DNA of 38,292 nucleotides from Methanobacteriota archaeon (GTDB taxonomy: Archaea; Thermoplasmatota; Poseidoniia; Poseidoniales; Thalassarchaeaceae), in assembly GCA_002722595.1 (NCBI GenBank), contig PBMO01000039.1, forward strand, positions 1-38,292, in the 5' to 3' direction. Both the position numbers and the translations under genes were made by a program. A model generated the notes under the pieces. It did no database searches, had not been told where the DNA came from, and worked only from the letters and a program-made list of their open reading frames with translations. Below are positions 17,302-26,675 of the stretch, one piece after another. Positions within the stretch are counted from its first letter, which is position 1. The number at the start of each line of letters is the position of its first letter.

Positions 17302-20300
17302 ATGGTAGGGCAGACTAAGGCTGCAAACCTCATGGTTTTGCTGCTTCTGATTGTCAGTTTGTCTCCTCTATTTACCCCCCCTCTTGAATCAAGTAATGAA
17401 ATCAGTAATGCCTCAAAAGCAACCATAACATGGTCGGGTTCCATGACCCTCTCTAGTGATTTTACAGTGGCAGCTGGCGACACATTGGTTATCACAGCAG
17501 GAACCACTGTTGCATTTGGTGAAGGAGTTCGACTTTACGTTGAAGGGGAACTTGATGCAACTGGAACAGCAACAAATCCAGTATTGATAACGAAATCAAC
17601 AGATGCAGTTTATCATGACGGAATTCGGTTCAATGCGACTAGTAGGGGGCGCGGTAGCGTTCTCAATCATGTAGTCGTAGAGCATGCTCAGTGGGCTATT
17701 TCAATTTATGACAGCAACCCTTCTCTCAATGATGTCACAATAAATAATGCGGATTATGTGGGCATAGATATGTTTGATAATGCAGACCCAACAATCCAAC
17801 GGCTAGTTATCAATGGCGGAGGTCAAGATGTCGCTACTCTTTGTAACAACAATCAATGGCGGTGTGGAATCGGACTTTCAATTGGGGCTAGTAGTAACCC
17901 ATTGGTGCTCGGCGCGACGTTTGAAAATTTGACATCTCGTGCAGTTAACATGTGGGGTTCATCATCAGGTTTCCTAAGGGATTTGAGCATTAGTAATGTA
18001 TCAACAGTAGGCTCTGGTTCAGGATGGATTCCCGCAGGTATTTGGGTGGAAAATAGTGTTGCTTTATTCGACAATGTTTCTATCGACAGATCAGATAATG
18101 GGATTTGGATTCAGCACAATGATCCAACTGTCAGTACCCGTCCAACATTTTGGGATACAACCGTAACCAACAGTATGTACCGAGGAGTTTTTGTTGAGCA
18201 ATATAACAAAAGTAATTTCAATACTCCATTGAATGCAGTTTTCGATAACCTTGAGGTTAGCAATTCAGGACAAATCGGTGCAAAAACTCCAGGACTCTGT
18301 TTATTTGGAATTGGAGTTAACACTAGTGGTATTGATTTACGTAATTCACGTTCTTTGAACAATGACTGTAATGGCTTCAAAGGGTATATGATTGATTCAG
18401 CTACTATTATTGATAACCTAACTTTGAGTAATAACGGTGCTACAACATCGTTCTCTCAAAACGACAGATCCGGGATGTTCATTCGAAGTGCAAATTGGGC
18501 ACCTTTGATTAGAAATCTCAGCGTTTCCAACAGTGTTGGACATGGAATTTACCTTTCTAAAGCCAGTTTACAGGGTTCGAATTGGTCCTCATCAAGTAAT
18601 AGTGGGCATGGAATTTATTTACGCGAATCACACCCAGATGTAACAGAAATTTCAGTAACGAACAACGGCCTAAATGGGTTGTATGTTTATGATTGTAGCA
18701 ACGTTGAATTGTTCGATTTATCGAGTAGTCAGAATGGCAATCAAGCCACCATACCAAAGAATGGTTTTGGTTTATATTTTGAAAAGGCAAATGATGCAAT
18801 TTCAGGTTCAAAGAATGTATCATGCACTCGTTGTTCATCTAGTAACGATGCATGGGGCGGGATATACATCAAGGATAGTATAGATTTACAATTACATGAT
18901 ATTCAAATTACTGATCCAGGCAATAGTGGCTTGGCGGTTGAGGCCGATAATGGTGGATTAACATTCACAGGCTGGATAGATTTCCATGGCTTACAGGTGC
19001 AGGCAAATCGCACAGGTCCTGTTGTCCAATTAACTGACACAGAGGCACGCATTTCTAATCTGTCATTGGGTGGTTCTCATAGCGGACTCGCATGGAATGG
19101 TGACAGTAATCAAATTACAAGTTCCCTGCAAGATTCAGTTCTTTCAGGGACAAATTGTCTTGAATTTTCAGATCTGCATTTGGTTATCGCAGATAATGTT
19201 GACATGTCGGGATGTACTGGTCAAATCAATTTCCGCGACTCTGTAGTCAACATGTCTCATTCTGTACAAGGTTCAGCAGTAACTTTCGATATGACTGGCC
19301 AACCTAGTACTCTCCGTTGGATCGATTCAGCTCCTTTGCAGAATCTGAATGTTGGCGTTGGGAGTTTGATTGATGAAATGTGGACAATGCATGTATGGGC
19401 CACTAATCAGCAGAATCATGGATTACCAAATGCAGTGGTAAATCTCTCATTCACTCAACATGAATCCAGTCAAACTCACACAATGCCCTATAGTGGGCAC
19501 ACTATATTGGGTCCATTCTCAACCCAAAAAACAGATTGGACAGGGTCAAGTTCATGGACGGATTACTGGATTGGTTGTGAATATGATGGGCAGCGTTTTG
19601 ATTCCCAATCACCTATCCCGATTCCAACTAATACAGTACCTAATTTCTCGTCTCCAGTAGTCATTTGTCAAATTCAACTATCCAATCAACCACCACTAAT
19701 TGTTTGGGACACTCCTCTGGATGAGGATTTGTTTGGTAGTGGTGCAATTGTTCATTTCAATGCAAGTCAAACATGGGATTTGGATGATGACCCTATGACA
19801 TTCACTTGGTCATCCAATATCGATGGTACAGTTGCTTCAGAGTCAATATTTTCAGTCAACGATGGAGCCGGCTTGACATTATCGGATGGCCAACATATCA
19901 TCACCCTACAAGTATGTGACAATAATGGAAATTGTGCAAACGAAAGTCGAGATATTGAGTTGCGTAATTTACCTCCAGTCATTGATATATCAACCGACCC
20001 AGAGGTCGACTTTGATGGCACCCTTCGTTTATTCAGAACTTCAGAACTACACATCAATATGACCGGAAGCACCGACCCTGAAGGAGATACAATTCTATGT
20101 GGAATAGATGTTTCATATCGTTCGGATGATGGTGCTATTGAAACGTGCCCAATGGAATGGAATTCAACCTTCCTTGATGCACCAGAAACGCTTAGTTCGT
20201 TTACTTATACAATCACAGTCACAGATGGGGTAAATACTCCAGTTGATTTGTTTTATGAAATTGAACTCGTCAATGAATTACCTCACCCGATATTTTCGAT

Positions 20301-22038
20301 AAATCGGCTTGGAAACACATCAGCATTTACAGTTCAATTAGATGCATTTGGCACATTTGATCCAGAAGGTGACAGCATCATTTACTCATGGTCCAGTAGC
20401 CTCATAGGCACTCTTGAAGATGATGGTGATGGTGTTTGGAGCGGCCGGCTACCAACTGGCACACATGAAATCCAATTGTCGGTAAGTGATGATAGGGTTG
20501 AACATCTTGGAGTTTGGGAAACAACTTCGGCAGTATTGATTGTTGAAAATTCCCCTACAACAGCAATGATTTCCAGTCACAGTGATTTCCAAACAGATTC
20601 TAGTCAATTGATTCACTTTGAGTCTGAAGGTAGTGGTGACTGGGACATTCCTTGTTCAGAGTTTGATTCAGATTGGGCCGTTGGACACATTTGTGAATCG
20701 GGACCAGTGGTTAACCCCGACAGTGTCTCTGTTCGTTGGGATTCAAGTTTGATTAATGGGGCATTGAGTACTGGTTGGGGCTTTACAACAAGATTGCCTG
20801 CGGGTAGTCAAACCATTTCATTTACAGTAGATGACGGATTTAACCCTCCATCAGTATCTAGCATTGAGGTTGATGTTTCAGAAAGTGCACCAGTACTTGT
20901 ACTGACTAGCCCAATTCAAGGTGTCGAGGTTGATAGCGACGGCCCAGTTTTGTTTGATTTCCGCGAATCTTTTGATTCAGACGGAGATAATTTTTGGGTC
21001 AATATATCCAGTGATTTAATTTCTGAAAACATAATCGAAAATGGTACTAATGAGTATTGGTATAACAGCCATCTGCCTGCTGGTGTCCATAATCTAACAT
21101 TCACACTTACAGATTCTACAGGTCTATCAAGAACTCAATACCAGACCTTGCATGTACGCCCAACTGGTCCCCATGCAGTAATATCATCTTTAGAAGAGGG
21201 TGATTACATAATCCCCGGCCAAGAAGTGGTTCTCGATGGCACACAATCGTGGGATGCCGACGATGATATCATGCAGTATCTCTGGCATGAAGTGACTTCC
21301 GAGGGTCCAACAGAGATTGCTAATGACAATTTAACAACAGATTGGTTTTCTCCAGGTCCGCATACATTCACTCTAACTGTACGCGATAAACGTGGTGTTA
21401 TTGATATGGCTTGGGTGAATATTACAGTCGGTTCATCAAATCCAATTCTCACACAGTTAGAAACCAACATACAGGAATTAGAAGGCGACGTTTCGAACAC
21501 TCTTGTTGTATCGGTTGTTCTTCAAGATCCAGATGGTACAACACAGGCAAATGGTATTGTTCAAGGGCGGATTGATTATGTTTCTAAAGAAGTTGAGTTC
21601 GAGTTGTATGATGATGGTGGTGGAGCAGATGAGTTCCCTGGAGATGGAATATTCACAGGCACAATCAAAACAAATCCTGGTTCGGAAGAAATAGCAGTAA
21701 TCAAGGTCTGGGCAATGGATGGAGATACATCTTCAACAGTTGTTCAAAAGCAACTCAATGTCAACCACGCGGCTGGTCTGCCAGGAATATTTGGGTTGAT
21801 GGAATCAACTGGCGTTATCGCTCTCGTGGCGATAATTCTGATCCTAATTCTGCTTGGTGGATTTTACAGACTAAGCAGCCAGAGAAGGTTGGCTGCAGAT
21901 TTGGAGTTAATTGAATCCTGGGGCAGTGGACTTAATTCAATTGGGGATGTTGAATTGGGCGAGGAAGAAACTGCACCTAGTGAACCAAATATGGACGCTG
22001 AAGCTCCACCTGCATTGAGCGATTTTGGAGATTCTTAA
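17302..22038 (+). CDS. Giant surface protein: beta-helix plus Ig/PKD-like domains, C-terminal anchor
   Basis: A signal peptide (AANLMVLLLLIVSLSPLF) is followed by ~650 residues of right-handed parallel beta-helix repeats; the characteristic NG-x-GIYL/SGHGIYLRES/GLNGLYVYD turns recur. Residues ~790-1480 contain repeated PKD/Ig-like sandwiches (NQPPLIVWDTPLDEDLF; SGSTDPEGD-like SFDSDGDNFWVN; GTQSWDADDDIMQYLW). A membrane helix (GVIALVAIILILILLGGFY) lies near residue 1505, then a 50-residue acidic tail ending LSDFGDS. Beta-helices of this kind are found in carbohydrate-acting enzymes and adhesins; no catalytic site is clear, so polysaccharide binding or adhesion is inference. The gene follows the STAND regulator by 67 bases and interlocks its stop with the GT4 gene in TTAA. 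Confidence 0.88.
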   Translation: MVGQTKAANLMVLLLLIVSLSPLFTPPLESSNEISNASKATITWSGSMTLSSDFTVAAGDTLVITAGTTVAFGEGVRLYVEGELDATGTATNPVLITKSTDAVYHDGIRFNATSRGRGSVLNHVVVEHAQWAISIYDSNPSLNDVTINNADYVGIDMFDNADPTIQRLVINGGGQDVATLCNNNQWRCGIGLSIGASSNPLVLGATFENLTSRAVNMWGSSSGFLRDLSISNVSTVGSGSGWIPAGIWVENSVALFDNVSIDRSDNGIWIQHNDPTVSTRPTFWDTTVTNSMYRGVFVEQYNKSNFNTPLNAVFDNLEVSNSGQIGAKTPGLCLFGIGVNTSGIDLRNSRSLNNDCNGFKGYMIDSATIIDNLTLSNNGATTSFSQNDRSGMFIRSANWAPLIRNLSVSNSVGHGIYLSKASLQGSNWSSSSNSGHGIYLRESHPDVTEISVTNNGLNGLYVYDCSNVELFDLSSSQNGNQATIPKNGFGLYFEKANDAISGSKNVSCTRCSSSNDAWGGIYIKDSIDLQLHDIQITDPGNSGLAVEADNGGLTFTGWIDFHGLQVQANRTGPVVQLTDTEARISNLSLGGSHSGLAWNGDSNQITSSLQDSVLSGTNCLEFSDLHLVIADNVDMSGCTGQINFRDSVVNMSHSVQGSAVTFDMTGQPSTLRWIDSAPLQNLNVGVGSLIDEMWTMHVWATNQQNHGLPNAVVNLSFTQHESSQTHTMPYSGHTILGPFSTQKTDWTGSSSWTDYWIGCEYDGQRFDSQSPIPIPTNTVPNFSSPVVICQIQLSNQPPLIVWDTPLDEDLFGSGAIVHFNASQTWDLDDDPMTFTWSSNIDGTVASESIFSVNDGAGLTLSDGQHIITLQVCDNNGNCANESRDIELRNLPPVIDISTDPEVDFDGTLRLFRTSELHINMTGSTDPEGDTILCGIDVSYRSDDGAIETCPMEWNSTFLDAPETLSSFTYTITVTDGVNTPVDLFYEIELVNELPHPIFSINRLGNTSAFTVQLDAFGTFDPEGDSIIYSWSSSLIGTLEDDGDGVWSGRLPTGTHEIQLSVSDDRVEHLGVWETTSAVLIVENSPTTAMISSHSDFQTDSSQLIHFESEGSGDWDIPCSEFDSDWAVGHICESGPVVNPDSVSVRWDSSLINGALSTGWGFTTRLPAGSQTISFTVDDGFNPPSVSSIEVDVSESAPVLVLTSPIQGVEVDSDGPVLFDFRESFDSDGDNFWVNISSDLISENIIENGTNEYWYNSHLPAGVHNLTFTLTDSTGLSRTQYQTLHVRPTGPHAVISSLEEGDYIIPGQEVVLDGTQSWDADDDIMQYLWHEVTSEGPTEIANDNLTTDWFSPGPHTFTLTVRDKRGVIDMAWVNITVGSSNPILTQLETNIQELEGDVSNTLVVSVVLQDPDGTTQANGIVQGRIDYVSKEVEFELYDDGGGADEFPGDGIFTGTIKTNPGSEEIAVIKVWAMDGDTSSTVVQKQLNVNHAAGLPGIFGLMESTGVIALVAIILILILLGGFYRLSSQRRLAADLELIESWGSGLNSIGDVELGEEETAPSEPNMDAEAPPALSDFGDS

Positions 22039-23312
22039 ATCCCAGTAGAATAGAATTCAGAATAACGTTCTGCGTTCAGAGCATAGGTATACTCATCCAG
22101 CACCCGCCTTCTCCCATTTTCGGCCATACTTTCCCTTGCCTCGGAATCACTCAGAATTTCATTAATTGCATTTGCTAGACTTTCTGGTTTGTTAATATCA
22201 AACAGCGCTCCAACAGTATCATCGACCATTTCGGGCAATGGTCCATCATTTACAGTTAGTACTGGTGTACCACTAGCCATGGCTTCTAGTGGTATCAATC
22301 CTTGTCCCTCATAGTATGAGGGGTAGGCGACTAAATCTGCACTTCTGAACAATTGTGCGAGTTGTTCAAATGGAAGCCCAGATTCAATAGTTACGGATTC
22401 TGAAACACCCAGTTTTTTCGCTTGACGCAATAGAGTTCTTCTCATATGCCCACGGCCCACAATTACAAGATGCGCATTTGGATTATTTTCTAACACCTTA
22501 GGCATTGCTTTCAACAAAGTTCGGTACCCTTTCCTCGCCACTAATCGTCCAACTGCAAGAATTAGTGGAGTACTTGTATTTGCAAGCCCTCCAAGAGCAT
22601 TTTCATCTGGCGCACCATACCTTTGGCGCATTTCTTCGTGTGCCAACATAGTGTCCTCATGATCTCGATCAAGAGGCACGAACATGTTTGTATCAACTCC
22701 CCATCTGACGACTTCACATTTCCAATTCTCTGGGGGGTCATACCTTGCCCTAAAATCCTCTCTAGTGGCCTCTGAATTTGCAACACAGATACTTGATTCT
22801 TGGATTGCAGCTCTCTCATATTTTGCATAATGTTTAGCAGTTAGAAGTATTGCTAAATCATTCGGATTTTTCCATACAGCGGCTTCACCATATTTTGCAG
22901 CCCTAACCATGCCATCTCTTTCTCCAAGCCATGATCCATGCAGACTCGTGACAATTGGCCCAACTGTTTCACGGACCAAGCGATATTGCTTTTCTTTCCA
23001 AGAAATCATAGGAGCATGAATGTGTACAGCATCAAATGGATCTCTCTTGTGAATTCTAAGCAATTTACGAAGTGCCCATTTCCCATAAGATACTGTGAAT
23101 GCCATAGGCAATGGCGCCCATTTCACGGAAAGAACCGATACCCCTTCTTGTTGTGGGATTCGTTTGGGATTTTTTTCAACACTTTTGTCACGACGAGTAA
23201 TCACAGTTACTCTATGCCCTTGTTTTACCAATGCCCCTGCTAAATGGAACACTGTGGACCCCATACCCCCCCATCTAGGCGGGTATTCCCCAGATAACAT
23301 TGCGATATGCAA
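22035..23312 (-). CDS. Glycosyltransferase family 4
   Basis: A GT-B fold transferase of 425 residues. The N-terminus (HIAMLSGEYPPRWGGMGSTV) carries the glycine-rich acceptor-side loop, LILAVGRLVARKGYRTLLKA begins the donor-binding half, and EGQGLIPLEAMASGTPVL holds the E-x7-E motif. It should transfer a sugar from a nucleotide-sugar with retention, probably in making a surface glycan or glycolipid on the inner membrane face. The start is TTG at 23312 because the first beta strand needs HIAMLS; ATG 23300 would remove it. A small hairpin lies 4 bases upstream. It is head-to-head with a GT2 gene, suggesting a shared glycosylation role. Confidence 0.88.
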   Translation of the reverse strand: MHIAMLSGEYPPRWGGMGSTVFHLAGALVKQGHRVTVITRRDKSVEKNPKRIPQQEGVSVLSVKWAPLPMAFTVSYGKWALRKLLRIHKRDPFDAVHIHAPMISWKEKQYRLVRETVGPIVTSLHGSWLGERDGMVRAAKYGEAAVWKNPNDLAILLTAKHYAKYERAAIQESSICVANSEATREDFRARYDPPENWKCEVVRWGVDTNMFVPLDRDHEDTMLAHEEMRQRYGAPDENALGGLANTSTPLILAVGRLVARKGYRTLLKAMPKVLENNPNAHLVIVGRGHMRRTLLRQAKKLGVSESVTIESGLPFEQLAQLFRSADLVAYPSYYEGQGLIPLEAMASGTPVLTVNDGPLPEMVDDTVGALFDINKPESLANAINEILSDSEARESMAENGRRRVLDEYTYALNAERYSEFYSTGI

Positions 23313-23316
23313 GATG

Positions 23317-23330
23317 CACCCTCAGGGGTG
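23317..23330. promoter_or_regulatory. Small GC hairpin upstream of the GT4 start
   Basis: CACCC-TCAG-GGGTG is a perfect 5-base stem with a 4-base loop. It ends four bases before the TTG start on the minus strand, a position like those of the hairpins at 7354, 24218 and 30601. Confidence 0.3.
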
Positions 23331-23420
23331 GCTGGAGGCCCCTTCCTTTCAAATAATCCGCTTTAACTTCGAAACGGTTGATTCAAATCGTGGTCCCTTT
23401 TCCGCCATAGTGGGGATGCT

Positions 23421-24167
23421 ATGTCAGGGAAGCTTCCAGTACATGTTACGGTTGTAATTCCAACACGTAACGAAGAAGCCGCAATTGTGGATACAATTCG
23501 TTCAATACCGAACGATGGATGGTGTGAAAAACTCGATTTTCTAGTGGTAGACGGCAATTCAAGTGATCGCACTCGTGAATTGGCTTCAGAAGAAGGTGCA
23601 TGGGTTGTTTTGGAACCAAGAAAGGGGTATGGTCGCGCATATCGAACTGGTTTTGCATTGGCACCTGGTGAAATTATAGTAACGTTGGATGCAGATTGCA
23701 CTTATCCCGGTGAAGAAGTACCTGGTTTGGTCAGAAAGTTGGTTGAAGAGGATCTCAAATTCATCACCTGTGATCGATTGCGTCGTGCAGAGGAAGGTGC
23801 AATGTCCGGTTTACATGGTTTTGGAAATTGGGGATTGTCAGTCACAGCTCGCATGCTATTTTGGTATGGCATACATGATTCTCAGAGTGGAATGTGGGTC
23901 TTCTGGAAAGACATTATGGAAAACAAGAAAATGCGCCCTACACATGATGGGATGCCATTATCTGAGGAGATGAAAATCAATGCCCGTCGCTGTTTTGGGA
24001 AAAAGAAAGCAGTTGAGGTGAGCGTACCTTACCGTATACGAGTTGGCGATGCAGAAATCAATACTTGGGGCGATGGTTGGCTCAATTTCAGATTCCTTTT
24101 TGCAAAGCGCCTCGGTTTGAATAGAACTCGAAGTGAATGGGGTCCAGATGATAATACCCAAATGTGA
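23421..24167 (+). CDS. Glycosyltransferase family 2 (polyprenyl-phosphate sugar transferase-like)
   Basis: A 248-residue GT-A enzyme without membrane helices. VTVVIPTRNEEAAIVDTIRS opens the fold, FLVVDGNSSDRTRELA and RKGYGRAYRTGF follow, and VTLDADCTYPGEEV holds the DXD metal site. The C-terminal half (DSQSGMWVFWKD; MPLSEEMKINARR) resembles dolichol-phosphate mannose/glucose synthase relatives. A likely role is loading a sugar from a nucleotide donor onto a polyprenyl-phosphate carrier for glycan assembly; the exact sugar is not readable. It begins the plus-strand run leading to the TSP3 surface protein, with 69 bases between, so co-transcription is possible. Confidence 0.88.
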   Translation: MSGKLPVHVTVVIPTRNEEAAIVDTIRSIPNDGWCEKLDFLVVDGNSSDRTRELASEEGAWVVLEPRKGYGRAYRTGFALAPGEIIVTLDADCTYPGEEVPGLVRKLVEEDLKFITCDRLRRAEEGAMSGLHGFGNWGLSVTARMLFWYGIHDSQSGMWVFWKDIMENKKMRPTHDGMPLSEEMKINARRCFGKKKAVEVSVPYRIRVGDAEINTWGDGWLNFRFLFAKRLGLNRTRSEWGPDDNTQM

Positions 24168-24217
24168 CAAAATGTCGCAAAATTCGTTATTGCATTAGGG
24201 CAACAGCCTTACGTGTG

Positions 24218-24236
24218 CGGGTGCCTCCGGCACCCG
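24218..24236 (+). promoter_or_regulatory. GC-rich hairpin directly abutting the TSP3-protein start codon
   Basis: CGGGTGCC-TCC-GGCACCCG is a perfect 8-base stem with a 3-base loop whose last base immediately precedes ATG 24237. Folded, it would block or frame ribosome entry at that ATG. If translation instead starts at the next in-frame ATG (24252) the hairpin is 15 bases upstream. Confidence 0.45.
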
Positions 24237-26675
24237 ATGTCAGTCCATGGTATGGTTGTGAAGCGCGCCGCCGCCGCCTTTGTCATGCTCAGCCTTTTGC
24301 TCGCATGTATGCCTTCAGTGATTGCAGATGATGACATGGCATCTGCGACTGTTTTGACAGATGGAAGTAGTGGTACTGGTACAGTAAATGCCGACGGCGA
24401 TCAAGATGACTATTGGCGTGTTGATTTGATTAATGGTGACAAAGTATCAATCAGTGTAGATGCGACATGGGGCGCAGGTACAGGTGACGACTGTGGTTGG
24501 TGGATTTTTGGAGATACCGACCATTGGGAAGGCAAGGTTAAATTCCGCAATTCTGCAGGTGATGAATTACTAGAACGCACCATCAAAAGTGATGGTGGAC
24601 CAACATCAACATCGGTAGATATCGACCCAGCATCTACAGCTTGGGGTGGAACAGGGACTCCGAATGGAAACACCTCTTGGTACATTCAGATTCGCTCCTC
24701 TGGTACAGATTGCGAAGATGATTACGATTACACAATAACTGCAAATATCGATACAGACGACAGGGATCGAGATCAGGATACATTTCCTGATGGAAATGAT
24801 GACTGTCCCGATACCCCTGGAACATCAACCCAAGATAGAGACGGATGCATTGATGGTGATGGTGATGGTTGGTCAGATTGGGGTGACGCATTCCCAAATG
24901 AACCAACTCAGTATGCTGATCTAGACCTTGATGGTTATGGCGATAATCCAAATGGAGTCAATGGCGACCAATGCCCAATTCAGTTTGGCGATTCTCTAGA
25001 GGATCGCTTTGGTTGTCCTGATAGAGATAATGATGGTTGGTCCGATCCAGATAATTGGGGGGAATGGGGTCCAGTTTGGACAACTAACGACGGGGCAGAT
25101 GCCTTCTGGGAAGATGACACTCAGTGGTCTGATTACGATGTCGATGGTTATGGAGATAACTGGGCTAATTGGGAATGGAATGAATCACATGAGGCAATGG
25201 GTGTAGGACAATTTGTTGAAAATGCAACAACACCTGATTATTGTCCACTAGATACAGGATTTTCTTCCGAAGACAGAATGGGTTGCCCAGATACTGATTC
25301 AGATGGTTGGTCTGATCCCAGTGGTAACTGGACATGGCAATTTGATGGAGCGGATGCATTCATTGAAGATCCAACCCAACATGCAGACCGTGACCGTGAT
25401 GGCTACGGTGACAATGCAACCGGTTTGAATCCAGATCATTTCCCAGACAACCCAACACAATGGAAGGATACTGATGGCGATGGCTACGGTGATAACAACG
25501 GCCAAGGCGACTGGCAAGCCGATAATTTCACTGATGATGCGACCCAATGGGCTGACTATGACCGTGATGGCTACGGCGATAATTTGAGTGGAAATGAACC
25601 AGATTATTGCTACGATAAGCCGGGTTCCTCCATGCATGACAGGTATGGTTGTCCAGATACAGATGGTGATGGATATTCGAATCCTGATCTCGAATGGCCG
25701 GCTCACCCACAAGGATTTGCTGACGCTTTCCCTGGTGGCTTGAATGCTGATTGTGGCAATCTATGCAATACGCAATGGCATGATATTGATGGAGATGGTT
25801 ATGGGGACAATCAGGGCGATGGAGTTTGGAGACCAGATTCATGTGTCACTACATCGGGAACCAGTACCTTGGATAGGTGGGGTTGTCCAGATACAGATGG
25901 TGATGGGGCAAGCAATCCAAATATCGAGCTAGGTTGGCTACCTCACCCTGCAGGGATTGCAGATGCTTTCCCCGATGAACCCACACAATGGGAGGACACA
26001 GACGGTGATGGATTCGGTGACGAACAAACTGGATTTGAGGGTGATCGCTGCCGAGAAACCCCTGGTACAAGTCGAGGTGATAGATTTGGTTGTACAGATA
26101 CAGATGGTGACAGTTGGTCTGACCAGGGTGACAAATTCCCGCAAGACGCAACACAGTGGCAAGATGCAGACGGAGATCAATTCGGTGATAATCCTGAAGG
26201 CCACCAACCCGATAGTTGTCCAAACGCACAACCTGGACTTGGTGTATCAATTATCGATAGATTTGGTTGTCCGGATACAGATGGTGATGGATATTCTGAC
26301 GCGGATGATTTGTGGTTAGCTTCTCCAGATGGTCCAGCGGATGCGTTCCCAACAAATCGTGTCCAGTGGTCTGATATAGATGGAGATGGCTATGGTGACA
26401 ATTCAATTGGTGGGATGAGAGATGATTGTCCACAGGTTCCAGGGACCTCAACAATCGATGTCCAGGGTTGTGCTGATAGCAATGGAGATGGCTACTCTGA
26501 TGGCTATGGTGCTGTCCGTAGTCAACTGGCCCTTATGGGATCTAACCCAACATCAAGCCTACTCACTTTCGCTTGGCCTTTGTTCATTTTCTTAGTCACT
26601 TTGTTCACTGTTAAAGCATCAAAGAAAAGGGAAATTAATTCGCAATCAACGTTACTAGATGGAGGTGAATATTGA
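24237..26675 (+). CDS. TSP3-repeat calcium-binding-type surface protein, possible lipoprotein
   Basis: The ORF-track start (24213) runs through the hairpin; ATG 24237 gives 812 residues. The signal region (AAFVMLSLLLACMPSVIADD) contains a lipobox-like LLAC with Cys at residue 24, though cleavage after SVIA is an alternative. Residues ~35-165 resemble a PPC-like beta domain (DGDQDDYWRVDLINGD). Residues ~173-757 are thrombospondin-type-3-like repeats: about nine DGDGYGDN-type loops alternating with D-x-CP-x-x-x-GTS-x-x-DR-x-GCPDTDGDG units and DAFP-x-x-PTQW links. Such Asp-rich loops bind calcium and the paired Cys likely form disulfides. A C-terminal membrane helix (FAWPLFIFLVTLFTVKA) and short tail follow. 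It overlaps the next gene in TGATG and is the first surface gene of a probable operon. Confidence 0.87.
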   Translation: MSVHGMVVKRAAAAFVMLSLLLACMPSVIADDDMASATVLTDGSSGTGTVNADGDQDDYWRVDLINGDKVSISVDATWGAGTGDDCGWWIFGDTDHWEGKVKFRNSAGDELLERTIKSDGGPTSTSVDIDPASTAWGGTGTPNGNTSWYIQIRSSGTDCEDDYDYTITANIDTDDRDRDQDTFPDGNDDCPDTPGTSTQDRDGCIDGDGDGWSDWGDAFPNEPTQYADLDLDGYGDNPNGVNGDQCPIQFGDSLEDRFGCPDRDNDGWSDPDNWGEWGPVWTTNDGADAFWEDDTQWSDYDVDGYGDNWANWEWNESHEAMGVGQFVENATTPDYCPLDTGFSSEDRMGCPDTDSDGWSDPSGNWTWQFDGADAFIEDPTQHADRDRDGYGDNATGLNPDHFPDNPTQWKDTDGDGYGDNNGQGDWQADNFTDDATQWADYDRDGYGDNLSGNEPDYCYDKPGSSMHDRYGCPDTDGDGYSNPDLEWPAHPQGFADAFPGGLNADCGNLCNTQWHDIDGDGYGDNQGDGVWRPDSCVTTSGTSTLDRWGCPDTDGDGASNPNIELGWLPHPAGIADAFPDEPTQWEDTDGDGFGDEQTGFEGDRCRETPGTSRGDRFGCTDTDGDSWSDQGDKFPQDATQWQDADGDQFGDNPEGHQPDSCPNAQPGLGVSIIDRFGCPDTDGDGYSDADDLWLASPDGPADAFPTNRVQWSDIDGDGYGDNSIGGMRDDCPQVPGTSTIDVQGCADSNGDGYSDGYGAVRSQLALMGSNPTSSLLTFAWPLFIFLVTLFTVKASKKREINSQSTLLDGGEY
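26661..26668 (+). promoter_or_regulatory. Strong Shine-Dalgarno inside the operon
   Basis: GGAGGTGA lies six bases before ATG 26675, inside the last codons of the TSP3 gene. It fixes the start of the next gene at ATG rather than the TTG at 26672 given by the ORF track and implies translational coupling. Most other starts here lack such a site. Confidence 0.7.

Noticed and set aside
24757-26500. Several long minus-strand ORFs, e.g. 25849-26250, within the TSP3 gene
   Set aside because: These His/Leu-rich frames are shadows of the Asp-rich repeat and have no independent support.
24757-26500. CRISPR-like spaced repeats
   Set aside because: The repeats are in-frame degenerate protein repeats without constant direct-repeat sequence.
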